Source: Blastomyces gilchristii SLH14081
Taxonomy: Eukaryota > Ascomycota > Eurotiomycetes > Onygenales > Ajellomycetaceae
NCBI RefSeq assembly: GCF_000003855.2
Contig: NW_003101682.1
Coordinates: 6,315,930 to 6,379,929, forward strand
Direction: 5' to 3'
Length of the DNA stretch: 64,000 nt
Shown here piece after piece: positions 37,625-51,000 of this stretch (its first letter is position 1; the number at the start of each line of letters is the position of its first letter). The position numbers and the translations under genes are program-made. The notes beneath the pieces are model-generated. The model did not search any database. It had not been told where the DNA came from and saw nothing but the letters and a program-made list of their open reading frames with translations.

Positions 37625-39430
37625 TCATCCCGAGCCGGAGGCCTTCTTCGATTCGTCCGTTTTGTTCCCGTCACCAGAATCGTTGGGTTTTGCAGAGGTA
37701 TCGCCGCTGCTGCTGCCACCGCTGCCGTGCTGGTTCATGAGTCTGTGCCACGCTGATTTGAGGAATCCTTCGTTTTTGTGTGAAGTATCGCTGGATGTGC
37801 TGCTATCTTTGTTAGATGTTGACGAGTCGGGGGAAGGAGGCCTAAAGAGGAAACAAGAAAAATATACGTGGTCAATTCCCCCCTATCACAGCATCTTACA
37901 ATTGATGGGCCTTCTACTCACTTGTCGTTTTTATTGATATTCATCATCCGTCGAGCAGTTTTGTCACCCATCTCGTCAGCAAGCACTTCCAGGATCGTTC
38001 GCTGGTTCGCATTCAAGTACTTCGGCATGGCAACTTTAAATTCGACCTTGAGGTCACCCTGCTGGCCACGGCGACCCTCAAGTTTCCGCATTCCCATCCC
38101 TGACAAAGTAATCTTATCGCCAGTACCAGTTCCTGTGGCCACTTTGACCTTGACCTCTCCATCCAGCGTTGGTACTGTGACCTCACCACCTAGAAGTGCG
38201 GTTGTGAGAGGGATCTGTGCTGTGTATAGCACATCCGAACCGGATCTGCTGAAGCGGGAATCGGGGGCTACTTTGATGAAGACATAAAGATCGCCCCGCT
38301 GCGTGCGGGCACCGGGTTCTACTGCTGGCATGTCTCCTTCCCCTGGCACCCGCAGCCGCATTCCGTCTTCTACTCCGCCTGGGATATTGACATGCACCGT
38401 CTTCCTTTCCCGTACTACCCCATCGCCGCCACAGCTATTACATTCGGATCCCCTGGGAATAGACATACCAGCACCGCCACACGACGTGCAGGTACTAGCC
38501 ATCTGGAACCCTCCCTGAATAAAATGAACCTGCGAACCTGTCCCACCGCAAGTTTTGCACTGTGCCCGCTTCTTGCCCGGTTTCGTCCCTTCGCCATTGC
38601 ATGTTTTGCATTGAACAAGCGGAGTGATGAAGATTTCCTTCGTTGTTCCCTTGGCAGCATCCATGAAAGAGATGTTCGTCTGTACCTCGATATCGTCCCC
38701 TTCTACCACCGCAGATCGGAACGGTCCTCCTCTCGACCGTCCCCGCCGACCCGCACCACCGGTAAAAGCACCAAATAGATCCTCGAAATTTATATCCGCA
38801 GAGAAACCCCCGCCAGGGAACCCGCCGCCAAACCCGTGGAAACCACCAGTAGTTGCTCCTGAGAATGGGCCACCAGGGCCGGCTCCAGGACTGAAGCCGC
38901 CGTTCTGATCGAATGCTCCCGAGCCAAACCGGTCATAGGCTTGTCTTTTCTCTGAATCAGAAAGCAGCTCATATGCTGATTGTGCCTCCGCAAATTTTTC
39001 TTTTGCATTGGGATCCTTATTTGTGTCAGGGTGGTATTTTTTGGCGAGTCCGTAGTACGCCCTTTTAATGTCTGCAGCAGACGCATCCTTGCCTACTCCG
39101 AGAACACTATAAGGGTCGCGTGTAGCTTGAGACGGCGCAGACGCATGGAAAGACTATGAAGTAGACACGGGCCAACGGTTAGCGGTTCATCTATGTGGTG
39201 CCCATTGAACTCGTATAGACGCATACCTTTGAGAATGGACGGGCGCTGCGGTCATTTAATGGCTTTGAAAATGGCCGCTTATCATGGTATATCCTGCAGT
39301 CATTCTGAAACGTTTTCGACTGAATTTGCGGCCGTATCGTGGCACATTGATTAGAGCAGTGTCGTGAGGTTCGGAGTAGACGAGCCGGTATAAGGGCTGT
39401 CCGGGGTATACTAGGAGCACCAGCGCTCAT
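37625..39430 (-). CDS. MDJ1: Mitochondrial DnaJ chaperone Mdj1
   Basis: Minus-strand exons 39430-39227, 39153-37922 and 37841-37625, 550 residues. Introns: GTATGC...TCATAG and GTGAGT...CTTTAG. The Arg/Ser-rich N-terminus without acids ([20 protein letters not shown]) fits a mitochondrial presequence. The J domain starts [18 protein letters not shown] with HPD at 109-111, then a Gly/Phe region. Four CxxCxGxG zinc motifs follow ([32 protein letters not shown]), then the DnaJ C-terminal substrate domain ([24 protein letters not shown]) and a Ser/Lys-rich tail. This is a type I J-protein; in yeast Mdj1 drives mitochondrial Hsp70 (Ssc1) and assists degradation by Pim1. It is divergent from the PIM1 gene. 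Confidence 0.92.
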
Positions 39431-39847
39431 TTTAAATCAAAGCAATAATGCACCAATGCTGGAAGGGGAGTTGAGATAGCCAGACTGTCTGCAGACGCAA
39501 GTCCGGGCAAGCGAAACGACAAGATGGTGGGATATCTAGTAGATTGGACAGTCTTCCTTTTGATCTCCGTCGCGATGGGAAAAAAAAAAGTTTCAAGTAT
39601 TTTGGATGACTAAGTTTGGCCAGGGATCTGGAATAATGTTCCGCCGGGATTCTATCGTTCGATTGGATTCTCCGAGTCTCACTAATCACAAAGAGAGGAT
39701 CATATATTTTCTCTCCCCTTGACTCTTCTGCCGGAGTCAATTCTCTTCTGCAACTCTGCTTGGGAGATAGTAGATGTGCAGACTGCACACTAATTTCTCC
39801 CGCATACATATATTCGAGAGCGCCACATCCAGGCTCGTTTCGGCACT
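39431..39847. promoter_or_regulatory. Shared bidirectional promoter of MDJ1 and PIM1
   Basis: 417 bp between the two start codons, which point away from each other. A 10-nt A tract (39580-39589) lies near the middle. GAA/TTC blocks occur (GGAATAATGTTCC near 39628; three TTC near 39648-39667), but their spacing does not fit a canonical heat-shock element. Confidence 0.6.
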
Positions 39848-42800
39848 ATGATTCGGGCCCAGAGCCTGCCATGGAGGGCAGTCCTTCGGCAGACGTCACC
39901 GCGGACTCTCTCATCTAAATATCCTTCTTCCTCTTCTTCTTACCGGATTTGCGTCAATTCGAGTCTAGAGGGGCAGACACTGCGGCTTTCACCTTTTGCG
40001 TCAGTATCACGAAGCTTCTCAGCTAGCACCGCCCGCCGAAAAGACAAGCCGCAACCACCCGAACCGAAAGAGGAGAAAGAGGAGGGAACAGAGACAGAGA
40101 AGAATCAGGAGGAAAAGCCAAGGCCTGGTAGACCATCGGAAGGGAAGGACAAGACTCCTGATACACCGTCGCCTATACCTGCTTCTGCTTCGCCTGCGGA
40201 TGCAAAACCCAGCGGCGCAAGTGCTGTGGGCGGAAGCGCTGGCTCTGGAAGCAGTGGCGATGGCACGAGAAAGGGGAGGAAAAGTTCTGCCGAGAAGGCG
40301 TTACAAAAGGCTACGATCCCAGATGTGTATCCGCAGGTTATGGCTATTCCAATTGCGCGGAGGCCGTTGTTCCCCGGGTATTACAAGGCAGTTACTGTCC
40401 GGGACCCCAATGTTGTCTCCGCTATACAAGAAATGATGAAACGCGGACAACCATACGTCGGAGCTTTTTTGTTCAAAGATGAAGCGGCAGATAAGGATAT
40501 AATTAATGATATGGAAGAAGTACATGATGTTGGTGTTTTTGCGCAGATCACGAGCGTATTTCCTGTGCATGGGACGGAGAATGCACTGACTGCGGTGTTA
40601 TATCCCCACCGGAGAATTAAGATATCATCGTTAAGACCGCCGCGTGACACGTCACAGAAAGCAGAAAATGACCAGCAGCCTACAAAGGAAACAACCCCCG
40701 AAAAGCAAGGCGATGTTGTCGCGAGTTTTGAAGAGGCAACGTTTGAGCAGCCTCCCAAAGAGGCTCCATACGAACCTACCTCATTTTTACACAAATATCC
40801 TGTCAGCATAGTCAATGTGGAAAACCTTACAGAGGAACCATATGACAAGAAAAATACCATGATTCGCGCTGTTACGAATGAGATTGTAAACGTCTTTAAG
40901 GATATTGCGAACCTGAATCCACTTTTCCGTGATCAAATCTCAACCTTCTCCATGAGTCACGCTGGCAATATCATGGATGAACCCGCGAACCTGGCTGATT
41001 TCGCTGCCGCTGTTTCCGCCGGCGAGGTCAAGGAGTTACAAGACGTGCTGGATACGATGAATATCCAAGAACGCCTTTCCAAAGCCCTTGTGGTTCTTAA
41101 AAAAGAACTCATGAATGCCCAGTTGCAATCGAAAATATCGAAGGATGTCGAAGCGAAAATTCAAAAGCGGCAGCGGGAATATTGGCTGATGGAACAGATG
41201 AAGGGTATTCGACGTGAACTAGGTATTGAATCCGATGGGAAGGAAAAGCTCGTGGAAAAATTCAAGGAGAAATCTGAAAAACTTGCTATGCCCGAAGCCG
41301 TGAAGAAGGTGTTCGATGAGGAGCTGAATAAACTCGCACATCTCGAACCCGCAGCTTCGGAATTTAACGTCACAAGGAATTACCTCGACTGGATAACGCA
41401 AATTCCATGGGGTAAGAGGAGCCCAGAGACATTTGGTATCAAGAACGCAATGACTGTATTGGACGAAGACCACTACGGCCTCAAAGACGTCAAAGACCGT
41501 ATTTTAGAGTTTATTGCTGTTGGAAAACTGCGCGGTACCGTGGAGGGGAAGATTCTATGTTTTGTGGGGCCCCCTGGTGTCGGTAAAACCAGCATTGGGA
41601 AATCGATTGCGCGGGCTCTTAACCGGGAGTACTATCGTTTCAGCGTTGGTGGGCTTACGGATGTAGCGGAGATCAAGGGCCATCGACGAACTTACGTTGG
41701 CGCTCTACCAGGCCGCGTCATCCAAGCCCTGAAGAAATGTCAGACGGAAAACCCCCTGATCCTTATCGATGAAGTTGACAAAATCGGTCGAGGGCACCAG
41801 GGAGATCCTGCGTCGGCCCTGCTCGAGCTTTTGGATCCTGAGCAGAACTCGTCCTTTTTGGATCACTATATGGATGTACCCGTAGACCTGTCAAAAGTTT
41901 TGTTTGTGTGCACAGCCAACATGACGGATACGATTCCGAGACCGTTGCTGGACAGAATGGAAATGATCGAGCTCTCTGGGTATGTTGCGGATGAGAAAAT
42001 GGCTATCGCAGAGCGATACCTGGCACCTACCGCCAAGGAAATGAGCGGCTTAAAGAATGCTGATGTGACATTGGAAAAAGATGCCATTGAGGAACTTATT
42101 AAATCTTACTGTCGGGAGAGCGGGGTGCGAAATCTAAAAAAGCAAATAGAGAAGGTTTATAGGAAGGCAGCCCTGAAAATTATCCAGGATTTACCAGAGC
42201 AGGAGAAGGATCTTGAAGAAGTGGCCGTTCGGGAGGAGGTGAGAGCTACGCAGGGGCAGGAGACGACGAAGGGCGAGGAGAGTGTTGTCGAGGAAGCAGA
42301 GAAGTCACATCAACCGGCCGCCCCGGCTCCTCTAGTCGCGGCACATGTCCCAGATGATGTTCACGTCTCAATAAACAGAGACAACCTGAAAGATTACGTT
42401 GGCCCGCCCATCTTTACCTCTGATAGGCTCTACGACGTCACTCCCCCAGGCGTAGCCATGGGTCTCGCGTGGACAAGCATGGGAGGGGCCGCTTTATATG
42501 TGGAGTCGATCCTGGAAACGGCTCTGTCACCAAAGTCCCGCCCAGGCCTCGAACAGACCGGCAATTTAATGAACGTCATGAAGGAGTCTACTGTTATTGC
42601 ATATTCGTTCGCTAAATCTTTGATGGCCAGGGCGTTTCCAGAGAATAGATTCTTTGAACGGGCGAAGGTCCATTTGCATTGTCCAGAGGGTGCAGTGCAG
42701 AAGGATGGTATGTATAAAATTACACAATTAAAGGAACGTTTACTAAACACTAAATAATACAGGTCCCTCTGCTGGTATCACGATGGCGACCTCTCTGCTT

Positions 42801-43275
42801 TCCCTCGCTCTTGACCATCGCTTGGACCCAACAATCGCAATGACTGGCGAACTCACTGTGACGGGTAAAGTTCTTCGTATCGGTGGCCTCCGTGAAAAGA
42901 CCGTAGCTGCTCGACGAGCTGGCGCCAAATCAATTATTTTCCCCGCTGATAACATGTCAGATTGGCTGGAGCTACCAGAGGTTCGTTGCCCTTTGTTTCT
43001 CCTTCTCAGCCGCCATATCTTGACTGCCAATTTTGCCCCGGCCACTCACCACCCTTGAAATTGTTTGCAAGACTGACATTCTCTATTTCTTAAAAAAAAA
43101 TCCACAGAACATCAAAAAGGGCATCGAAGGTCATCACGTCAATTGGTACTCAGAGGTCTTCGACATCGTCTTCCGTGACCTTGACAAAGTTCAGGCGCAA
43201 ACTATGTGGAAGTCCCAACTCCAAGAAGTTCCGGCTGTTATAAAATCCGACGCCAACGCTACAGAGGACGAATGA
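39848..43275 (+). CDS. PIM1: Lon protease homolog, mitochondrial
   Basis: Exons 39848-42707, 42763-42980 and 43108-43275, 1081 residues. A basic, Ser-rich presequence ([20 protein letters not shown]) is followed by a charged low-complexity region, the Lon N-terminal substrate domain from about residue 150 ([18 protein letters not shown]), the coiled helical part, and the AAA+ module with Walker A GPPGVGKT (574-581, K580) and Walker B LILIDEVD (D641, E642). Intron 1 (GTATGT...ATACAG) interrupts the catalytic motif; splicing gives KDGPSAGI with Ser956, and Lys999 lies 43 residues later, as in bacterial Lon. Without splicing the protein would stop at 42757 with no active site. Role: ATP-dependent degradation of damaged matrix proteins and mtDNA maintenance. 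Confidence 0.95.
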
Positions 43276-44894
43276 ATCGGTGTCTCAAAGCACCATTCAT
43301 ACCCATTATTTCCCCTTTTTAGATCTTTCTAACATTTTGTATTTTGGATTGACTACTGTAACGCTACTTCTATTACTCAGTACATTCCTCTTCCTCCCCT
43401 TTTGCCTGGACAGAATTCTACCACTTTTGTTGACTCGTTTAAATTTTCCCCCTTGGCATATATAGGTATGATATATCTCTTCTCTCTTCAATGCATGGGC
43501 CCGGAGTTATTTATGGTTCCGCACCTCATTTGTTTGTTTGACCCGCACCGCAATCAACTACCATCTGGAGCTTCCAGACCATTTGTACTATCTATACCTC
43601 TTATCTCATATAATATTTCCCTATTATTTCATCCCTATGTTTCCGGGGAAAAAAGTCTTTGTGGCGTATGAGGGACTTTGACAAAAAAAAAAAAAACTTT
43701 GTATTTTTTTATCGGGTTCGGATGGGGAGATAAGCCAAAGAGCATAAAAATCATGGGCACAGAAACCTAGAAGCGATCTCACTTCTCACTGTCTGAGTTT
43801 TGTTTTTTCTGAGAGTTAAGAAACTTGAGGTATTGTTGGAGGGGAACAGACGAAAATTGGCAGTCGAGTCGGTTATAGTGCTTTGGCCCCTTTTAGTCCC
43901 GTCCACGTTCCGAAATTTGGCCGAAAACAAAAATGCCATATCACATACGCTAGTTACTCATTATCTCCAGGACGAATTCGAATTTCCCCTACTGCACACC
44001 TCATCACGGATTTGTAGTTGATAAATCGGCTTTATCTTGTAAGCCAATCTGATAATCCCCTGTGTTTATGAGTCGATGAAGACGGGAGAGTTGAGTTGGG
44101 GTAGGCAGTGAGAGTGTGGATCTGCTGCAGGTATTACCATTTCTCGCTCATATTATCTAGATAGCTCCACTTAGCATTTTCATAAGGAATAGATAGATAT
44201 GACCGATGGGTTTCTGGCAGGACTGAGAAGATGCCCTTCTGCGCTGCCCCGCAATGCACCGGCGTATTTTGGTGTGATTCCGCTTAGTTAGCTACAGAGT
44301 GTAAGTTCTTTTTGGGAGTTTCTACATACGTTGGCTTTTTTCCCTTTTCTTTCATGCTTCTGATGCATGTGCGTGCGTATTTCAGCAATTATATCAATTT
44401 CAAAATGATTTATTTCCCTTTATATAAAGAGTTTCTCGAAATACTGACTACTGGACGAATAGATATTTAAAACGTTTGAGATTCCGGTTGGTCCAAGGAG
44501 GGAGGGAGAGAGAGGGTGTCCAAAAAATATCGAAAAGCATCAGAAAATGAGCCAATCAGAGTGCGAGAGGGACGTGGAAACTCCCTAGGCGGCATGGTGT
44601 AACTACTGTACTAGCGCAGGGTTCTTTCTAGGGCCCTGTCTAGGGTCCTGTCATATACGGCCGTTTGAGGGCCGGTTCATTTGATTAGTTACTCTGCGGC
44701 AGATGCCCAATTTGTGGGGACGTTTTGAGCAGGAAATTTTTCCCTGATAGGGCCAATGGAGGGAGGTGAAGCGTCCGTCGCATATTTTTTCTCTTCCTTG
44801 TGCGTCATGATTCAAGATTTGCGGGATCATAAGGCTTCTTGCGCTTTCTGCGAATTGGGGGGTGGGGAAGGGAAGGGAGGGAGCCGAGCCAGAT
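43276..44894. other. Intergenic region after PIM1
   Basis: 1.6 kb holding the PIM1 3' UTR. Open frames are short and without family features. No repeat longer than a 14-nt A tract (43683-43696). Confidence 0.5.
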
Positions 44895-45605
44895 ATGACG
44901 ACTTTTGACGGTCCCTTTACAATCAAAGGATATTATTATGCTTTTGGCACTGGCTGGAAACCTCCGAATTGCCACTTGGGCAGGAGGAAAGAGACACATG
45001 TTTCAGCAATAGAGGACGAAGATAATTATCTTTTTGATCCAGACTCGTTGATGAATTTAGACTTGAGAGTCTGTGGGAGCATCTGCAATTCGCTAGAAAT
45101 TTTCAAGTATAACTACCGCTTACGAACTTTCTGCAACCAACTCGAAGTCGGTCGGCGAAACGCCAGTCAGTCTCTTTTAATTTGGTTGCCTAGAGCCCCT
45201 TGGCAGAGCTACGAAATGCAGTTCTGCAGGTTTGAGCTCAAGGCATGGCGCCATATTCTTGTTTCGTTCTTTGGATCCGTCATTATGGATATGGCAAATT
45301 TATATGCGGCAATCAATGGCCCGTCTGAGGTCATCCCGACTTCGCTCCGAGACAGTGACAGTGAGAGCAACCTCATGAAGGCCCAAAAGGATCAGAAACA
45401 GATAACGATACTATACTGCCTGGAATGGAGAATTATTTCCCAGCGGAATGTCACGTTAAATATGACCCGCGCCCAAACAAGAAGGTGGGATTCATCTGCT
45501 AGGAAGAATCCCATCATGCAAAGTAATGTCTTTTATTTCTTTTATTTTTTATTTTATTTTTATTTTATTTTATTTTATATTTTATTTTATTTTTGGGTCG
45601 ACTGA
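44895..45605 (+). CDS. Hypothetical protein, doubtful
   Basis: Open frame from ATG 44895, 236 codons. I recognise no family. The first ~190 residues are of mixed composition (MTTFDGPFTIKGYYYAFGTG at the start, an Asp/Ser patch near SLRDSDSESNL). The last 25-30 residues are coded by TTTTA repeats and read as a run of Phe/Tyr/Leu, which is not credible as protein. If a real gene exists it probably splices before 45530. It could equally be a chance open frame; no neighbour suggests a role. Confidence 0.2.
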   Translation: MTTFDGPFTIKGYYYAFGTGWKPPNCHLGRRKETHVSAIEDEDNYLFDPDSLMNLDLRVCGSICNSLEIFKYNYRLRTFCNQLEVGRRNASQSLLIWLPRAPWQSYEMQFCRFELKAWRHILVSFFGSVIMDMANLYAAINGPSEVIPTSLRDSDSESNLMKAQKDQKQITILYCLEWRIISQRNVTLNMTRAQTRRWDSSARKNPIMQSNVFYFFYFLFYFYFILFYILFYFWVD

Positions 45606-48028
45606 GAAATTATGACTCCCGCTATGTTAATTGGATTGAGCTTGTCAGCCTCTGGCAGCCGTGTATGTTTTTGTTCTTCGCAAAAATCGTATTCTTGTCG
45701 AGGCGAAGTCGAGGCTTTTGTGCCTGACATTTAACAGTTTTATAGATTGGTAGCCTTGGGCGTTGCTCAATGCGAAACAAGGCGGGGAAGACCTAAACAC
45801 GTCAACAATGACAACATCGAAATGTCGAAAGATTGACCACGAAAGCTACTCCTGGGAAAGCCAGCCTAATCCACTCACAGCTCTGAAGAATTTAATGAAG
45901 CCGAGAAAGGCTTTGAGACTCTAAGATTGGGACGATTTTGAAATGTTTTCAGTAGCTCCTCGTTCCCCAGGTGTGGTGATGTCGATGTCCGCCATTCATT
46001 CCGCGTGATGAAGCAGAGCTTCCAAACCAGGGCGATAGAGTGGGAGGGGTAGGTTAGACCAGTATCAAGGTAATTTGTTAATCGACGTGGAGAGTATGTA
46101 GCTAGTGGAGTGAACCACCGACGACCTTACATGTTTAGGATGGAATTAGGGAGACAACAACGAATTCGAATAATGAAAAGGAAATGAAGCCCGCGGTCGT
46201 GTCAGTACAACAAGGCCACCTGTAAGAAACCGCATCAGGTTGTTTCTGAGGAGCCAGATACCCTACCTGGCTTTCTCCTCCAACCAAAAAGTTAGTGAGG
46301 AGATGGTCAATTGGAGCCAACACATTCCAGAAGACCGAACTAAGGCATAGTTGCATGGTTGGAACAATAATGAACAAGCGGCGCCTTACCAAAAGCGCGC
46401 CCAACAACCCGAATTCCACGGCTAAACCGGGCTAAAGAGAAAAATACCCTTGCCATGAAAGATGACATGATGGGATCTACTCCTCGTCGAATTCAGTCGG
46501 CCGTCGGCATCAAGGACCTCAACCAGTGGAGGGGTTCCTGGTGGAGCATGTAGACGGGTGGCTATTTTACACCATGTTTTGACTGCGCCACAGATGAGTT
46601 AATTTCATTTTGCCGGATGCATAGAGTTCGAAACTTGCTTCCTAGAGCTCGTGGAAAACGGTACGCGAACCGTTCGATGAAAGGCTAATAATTGTTTGTT
46701 TATTTATTCTTTTTGGGTTCCTCTTCTTCTCATTTTTTTTTTATCGCGGAATAGCTTTGGATTGCCGATATGGACTGCTCTACCACTACATGGAGAGCAG
46801 TATCTATGTAGCATCCAATAATAGATTTGATCAATAGCCCAAGGCCGTGGCTGATGGCGCTCCGCCTGGTGGGAAGAAATAATAGCATCCACATGTACCG
46901 AGTAGAGCCTTTCCAGAACAATCCCAGCTAGGTGTTACCTGTACCTACCTTTCCCTCGTAGCATAGCATTGAGTGCCTCGATAACGTATTCTCCCGTAGG
47001 ATTGGCTGGGGGAACAAAGAAAGGGTGGCCCCATTGCTTTGGCACCATCTGGTAGGCAAATTGCTTTCTTTTAGGTCGACATGCATATCCATATCCGGGC
47101 TCAAGCATGCCTGTTTTCTTCTTTGTCAGTACGCTGTACGCTGTAATGTTTCTCAGCTCAGATCCTAACCTCCTAACCACGCTGTACATACCTATTATTA
47201 TTGCCAAGCTACTCGTGGCCTCTCCTGCAAATAAATCAGATTTATCGACTTAATAAAATAATATGACGGCAAGGACCGAGGAGACAGGGTGGGATGATAT
47301 TCTCAAGCTCCTCTAGCTCTAGTTTTGGTTGGAAAGAAAGGGAAAAAAAATAAAATCAAGAAAAGATATTGAAAATTTTTTTTAAAAAAATTCATCCAAC
47401 CGAGCGATCTTTTTTTTTTTTTTTTTTTTTTTTTTTTCCTTTTCGGTCGTTCCCATCAGCCTCATCTTTTCTTTTCCTCGCCAACAAAACACCACAAAGG
47501 AATCATCCAAATCCATCGCGGTTTTACATTCGACAATTGACCCTGGGCCCGTTGCCTTTCTCCGCTTCACTTTCTTTCACGCAATTGATATCATTACGAC
47601 CATAACATTCATTCTTATCCTCGCGTTCGTCTCCTTTGCCTTTCCTGGTTGTGTACCGCGTTTTCCATGAACTATTATTTGCATCTTTGACGCCTGGAAT
47701 GAGCGGGCAGATGTGGCCAGCTCTGCTGACAATATCCGCAATCGATTGAGTATAAAGCCTCTCCTGCGGATGATCCTGAGCCAGATGCACTCTCGTTTTC
47801 AAATCCACCTGCAACTATCTAGCCATTCCTGCGCATAGACCCGACTCGTTCCACCGGCTGCTGAGCGACCTGCCTGGAACCCCCCACCATAAGCGCGCAG
47901 TTCCCAATAGGGCTATATCTCTTTTTGTTTCCTTTATTTTCTTATGGACACATCGATCTTGTGCAGCCGGCTGTTTACCTCACCCGTGTCGAGGCTGAGG
48001 AGCCAGAGCTCAAGCCAAATTGTGCTGC
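45606..48028. other. Intergenic region upstream of the kinase-like gene
   Basis: 2.4 kb. A 28-nt T tract lies at 47410-47437. Several 60-95 codon open frames on both strands show no family motif. The last few hundred bases, with pyrimidine-rich DNA, should be the promoter and leader of the kinase-like gene. Confidence 0.5.
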
Positions 48029-51000
48029 ATGGCCATCTCGATATTCGACAGACCCGGGTCCCTGACTCAACAGTGCATTCCCATGCCTAACCTTCAAAAG
48101 ACTCCTCCGTCAAAGCGGAGCATGTGGCATCGATTTCGGTTTCCATGGATGCCAAAGAGCAGCCGCCGTTCATCCTCCGGCGGATCTCGAAGTTTTCGTG
48201 ATGCCACTTGTTACAATAATGAGAACAGCGACGTCAGCAGCCAAAGCGACAACTACAACAACAATAATCGTCCCCGGCCAGTATCGGGCGGAGTTGAAGT
48301 GGGCCTGCCTCGCCATACAACATTCAAGCGACAGAATTCGGAACAGCGGGAGCGCCTTTACCCCACTGAAGCAGGATGTCGTCGAGCGCTTTCCGTGGAC
48401 GCACGGCGAGCCAGAAGCCGCCATCGAACCCGATCACCACCGCCAGTTCGCGCCGCACGATTGTCAGCGCCAGAGGTGCAATATAATGATCAGGATCTCA
48501 CCATTCCTTCGTGGGTGGATAACTCACCGTTACATGCGCCGAACCAATATGGGTATGGAACTTATACTGATGGTACCTTCTCTGTAGATGGAGAGGAGGC
48601 GGAAGACATGCTGGAGAAGGAGATGGATAGTAGATGGATATTGAATTTGAGCATGCACTTTCGAGATCGTTCTGAGCGAGAAAAGTTTTTCGTCACTTAC
48701 GCAGAGACCCCGAATAGATGGCTGAGAGTTACCGTATCTTGCGATTACCGAAATGCCGAACCAGAGTCCCTGGAACGGGACCTCAAAAAACTATACTACC
48801 AACGGGACAAGAATGCTCGGATATACGAATCGATCCGTGACTCTCTGCCTGAAATCCAGTTCTATGACACCGTCACCAACCTCAGATTAGAAACCAGGGA
48901 GGGTCGGCTTCATGTTCACGTCACCGAGGATATGAATGAGATCATTCCTTATCCGCCGATATCTACCATTGAATATCTGGGATTGGATTTGGTCCGCGAG
49001 AGCGACCTTTCCTTTGTTTCTCATTTGTCTGGATTTGCTTACCAAGTGAAACTAGATGGGAAGGACTACGTGAAGAAAGAAATTCCAGGGCCGGATATGG
49101 TCAATGAGTTTCTCTATGAAATTAACGCTCTTCATTCCTTGATCGGTTCCCGAAGTGTCATCCAGCTTAAAGCTATCGTTGTGGATGATGATATGTTTAC
49201 CACCAAAGGTCTTTTAATCAACTTCGCAAAAAGGGGTTCCTTGGTCGAGTTGATCTACGACTATAAAGGAACTATTGAATGGTCCAGGAGAACTCGTTGG
49301 GCCCGACAAATTATCGAAGGCCTTGCCGAAATCCACGAAGCTGGTTTTGTTCAAGGAGATCTCACCGTGTCGAATATCGTCGTTGACGCCAATGACGACG
49401 CAAAAATTATTGATATCAATCGGAGGGGTTGTCCCGTGGGGTGGGAGGCTCCGGAATTTACGAAGCTACTACAAAGCAAGCAAAAGATATCAATGTACAT
49501 CGGGGTTAAGTCTGACCTATACCAGCTAGGGATGACGCTTTGGGCGCTTGCTATGGAAATAGATGAACCTGGCAGCCAGCCTCGACCATTCATCATCCCA
49601 ATCGATATGAAAGTTCCTGACTACTACCGAACCATTGTTGACATTTGTCTAAGTACAAGTCCTCAGAAACGACTTCCAGCCAAAGAATTACTTGGCTTAT
49701 TTCCTCAGGATTCAACGATTGTACCCCAGGAGCTTGCAGCGAGCAGCTTAGAGGCTCTGGTACTTCCTCCGGTGGAAATTCCAGATGATTGCGGATACCA
49801 GGATGATAGCCCTTCTATATGGAATCACGAATACCTGGAGCAACCTGCTAACGATATTAAATTGACTAGTGGACCTAAATCGCTACGTGACTCGGAAGAC
49901 GTAATATTCTTCGATCCGTGCATCGATCACGGGCCGCAACGCTTCCCTTCGGAATTCAGAGAGCTGAATGGACAATTTGGAGAATTCCATATTGGGGACA
50001 ATCCACTTGAGTTTCCTACTAAAGAGGGTAGTATCGAACTGGAATCCCCCTCGAGGGCTGGTCTATGCTCAGAAATGCATAACACTCTAGCGTTTGAAAG
50101 TTCGTTGGACGAAATATACTCAGGCGTCAAACCGCCTATCTCGTGTGGTATTAGGTGCAGTATAATGATGCCTAACGACCAGAACAGCGAACCGCAATTA
50201 CGTGAGGAACTTACCCCCTCCCATGATGGCGTTGAGAGCGATGGACAGAAAATATACCACATCCCTACTGAGGTCGTCGAAATGACTGAGCCACTAGTGC
50301 AACATACACCCTTTTCCCAAAGCTTCTCAAGTATCTTACTTGAGTCATCGTTACCCATAAATCCTGCATTCCCTCTTTCAATTGTACCAAAGGATATCAG
50401 GCATTCAAATCCAGATTCTGAGGTCCCAACTCCCACAGAAATGAATTCCCCGGATTCCCTAATGGACTCTTCCAGGCAGCAGGATACCGGAAGTGGGCGT
50501 GGTGATAGCCTGCTTATATCGAAATTGCCCATTAACCCAGCTTTTAAAGACCCCTCTGAACTAGAACAGCAGGATGACGTGCCCATTGAGTTAGAGCTGT
50601 CAGTGAATCTGGCTGTCAGCTCCCCTGAGCCAGTGAAGCAGGATGATCTGCTTTTTACATCAAAGCTACCAATTAACCCGGCCTTTAAGGATTACCATCT
50701 TGAACAAGAACACAATAGCCACTCATTTTGTTCCAATATTATTCTGGATGAAGGCCCCTCAATCCCCTCAAGGCCAGATACTCCCACCCTTCAAACGGAA
50801 ATCACTTCGCATCATGACTTTCGGACGGACGACCTTTTTGTATCAAAACTGCCAATTAATCCGGCTTTTAAGGACTTTAATTTTGAACAAGAACAACGGA
50901 ATAGCGGTTCATTTTGTTCCAATATTATTCTGGATGAAGGCCCCTCAATCCCCTCATGGCCGGATACTCCCGCCCTTCAAACAGACTTCATTGGGCAACA

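Noticed and set aside
39600..39700. Heat-shock elements in the MDJ1/PIM1 promoter
   Set aside because: GAA/TTC blocks are present but not in the 5-bp phased arrangement.
46135..47814. Minus-strand frames of 60-95 codons
   Set aside because: No domain, no convincing splice links, and no conserved motif recognised.
49927..50586. 219-codon minus-strand frame
   Set aside because: Antisense of the kinase-like gene, with no family match.
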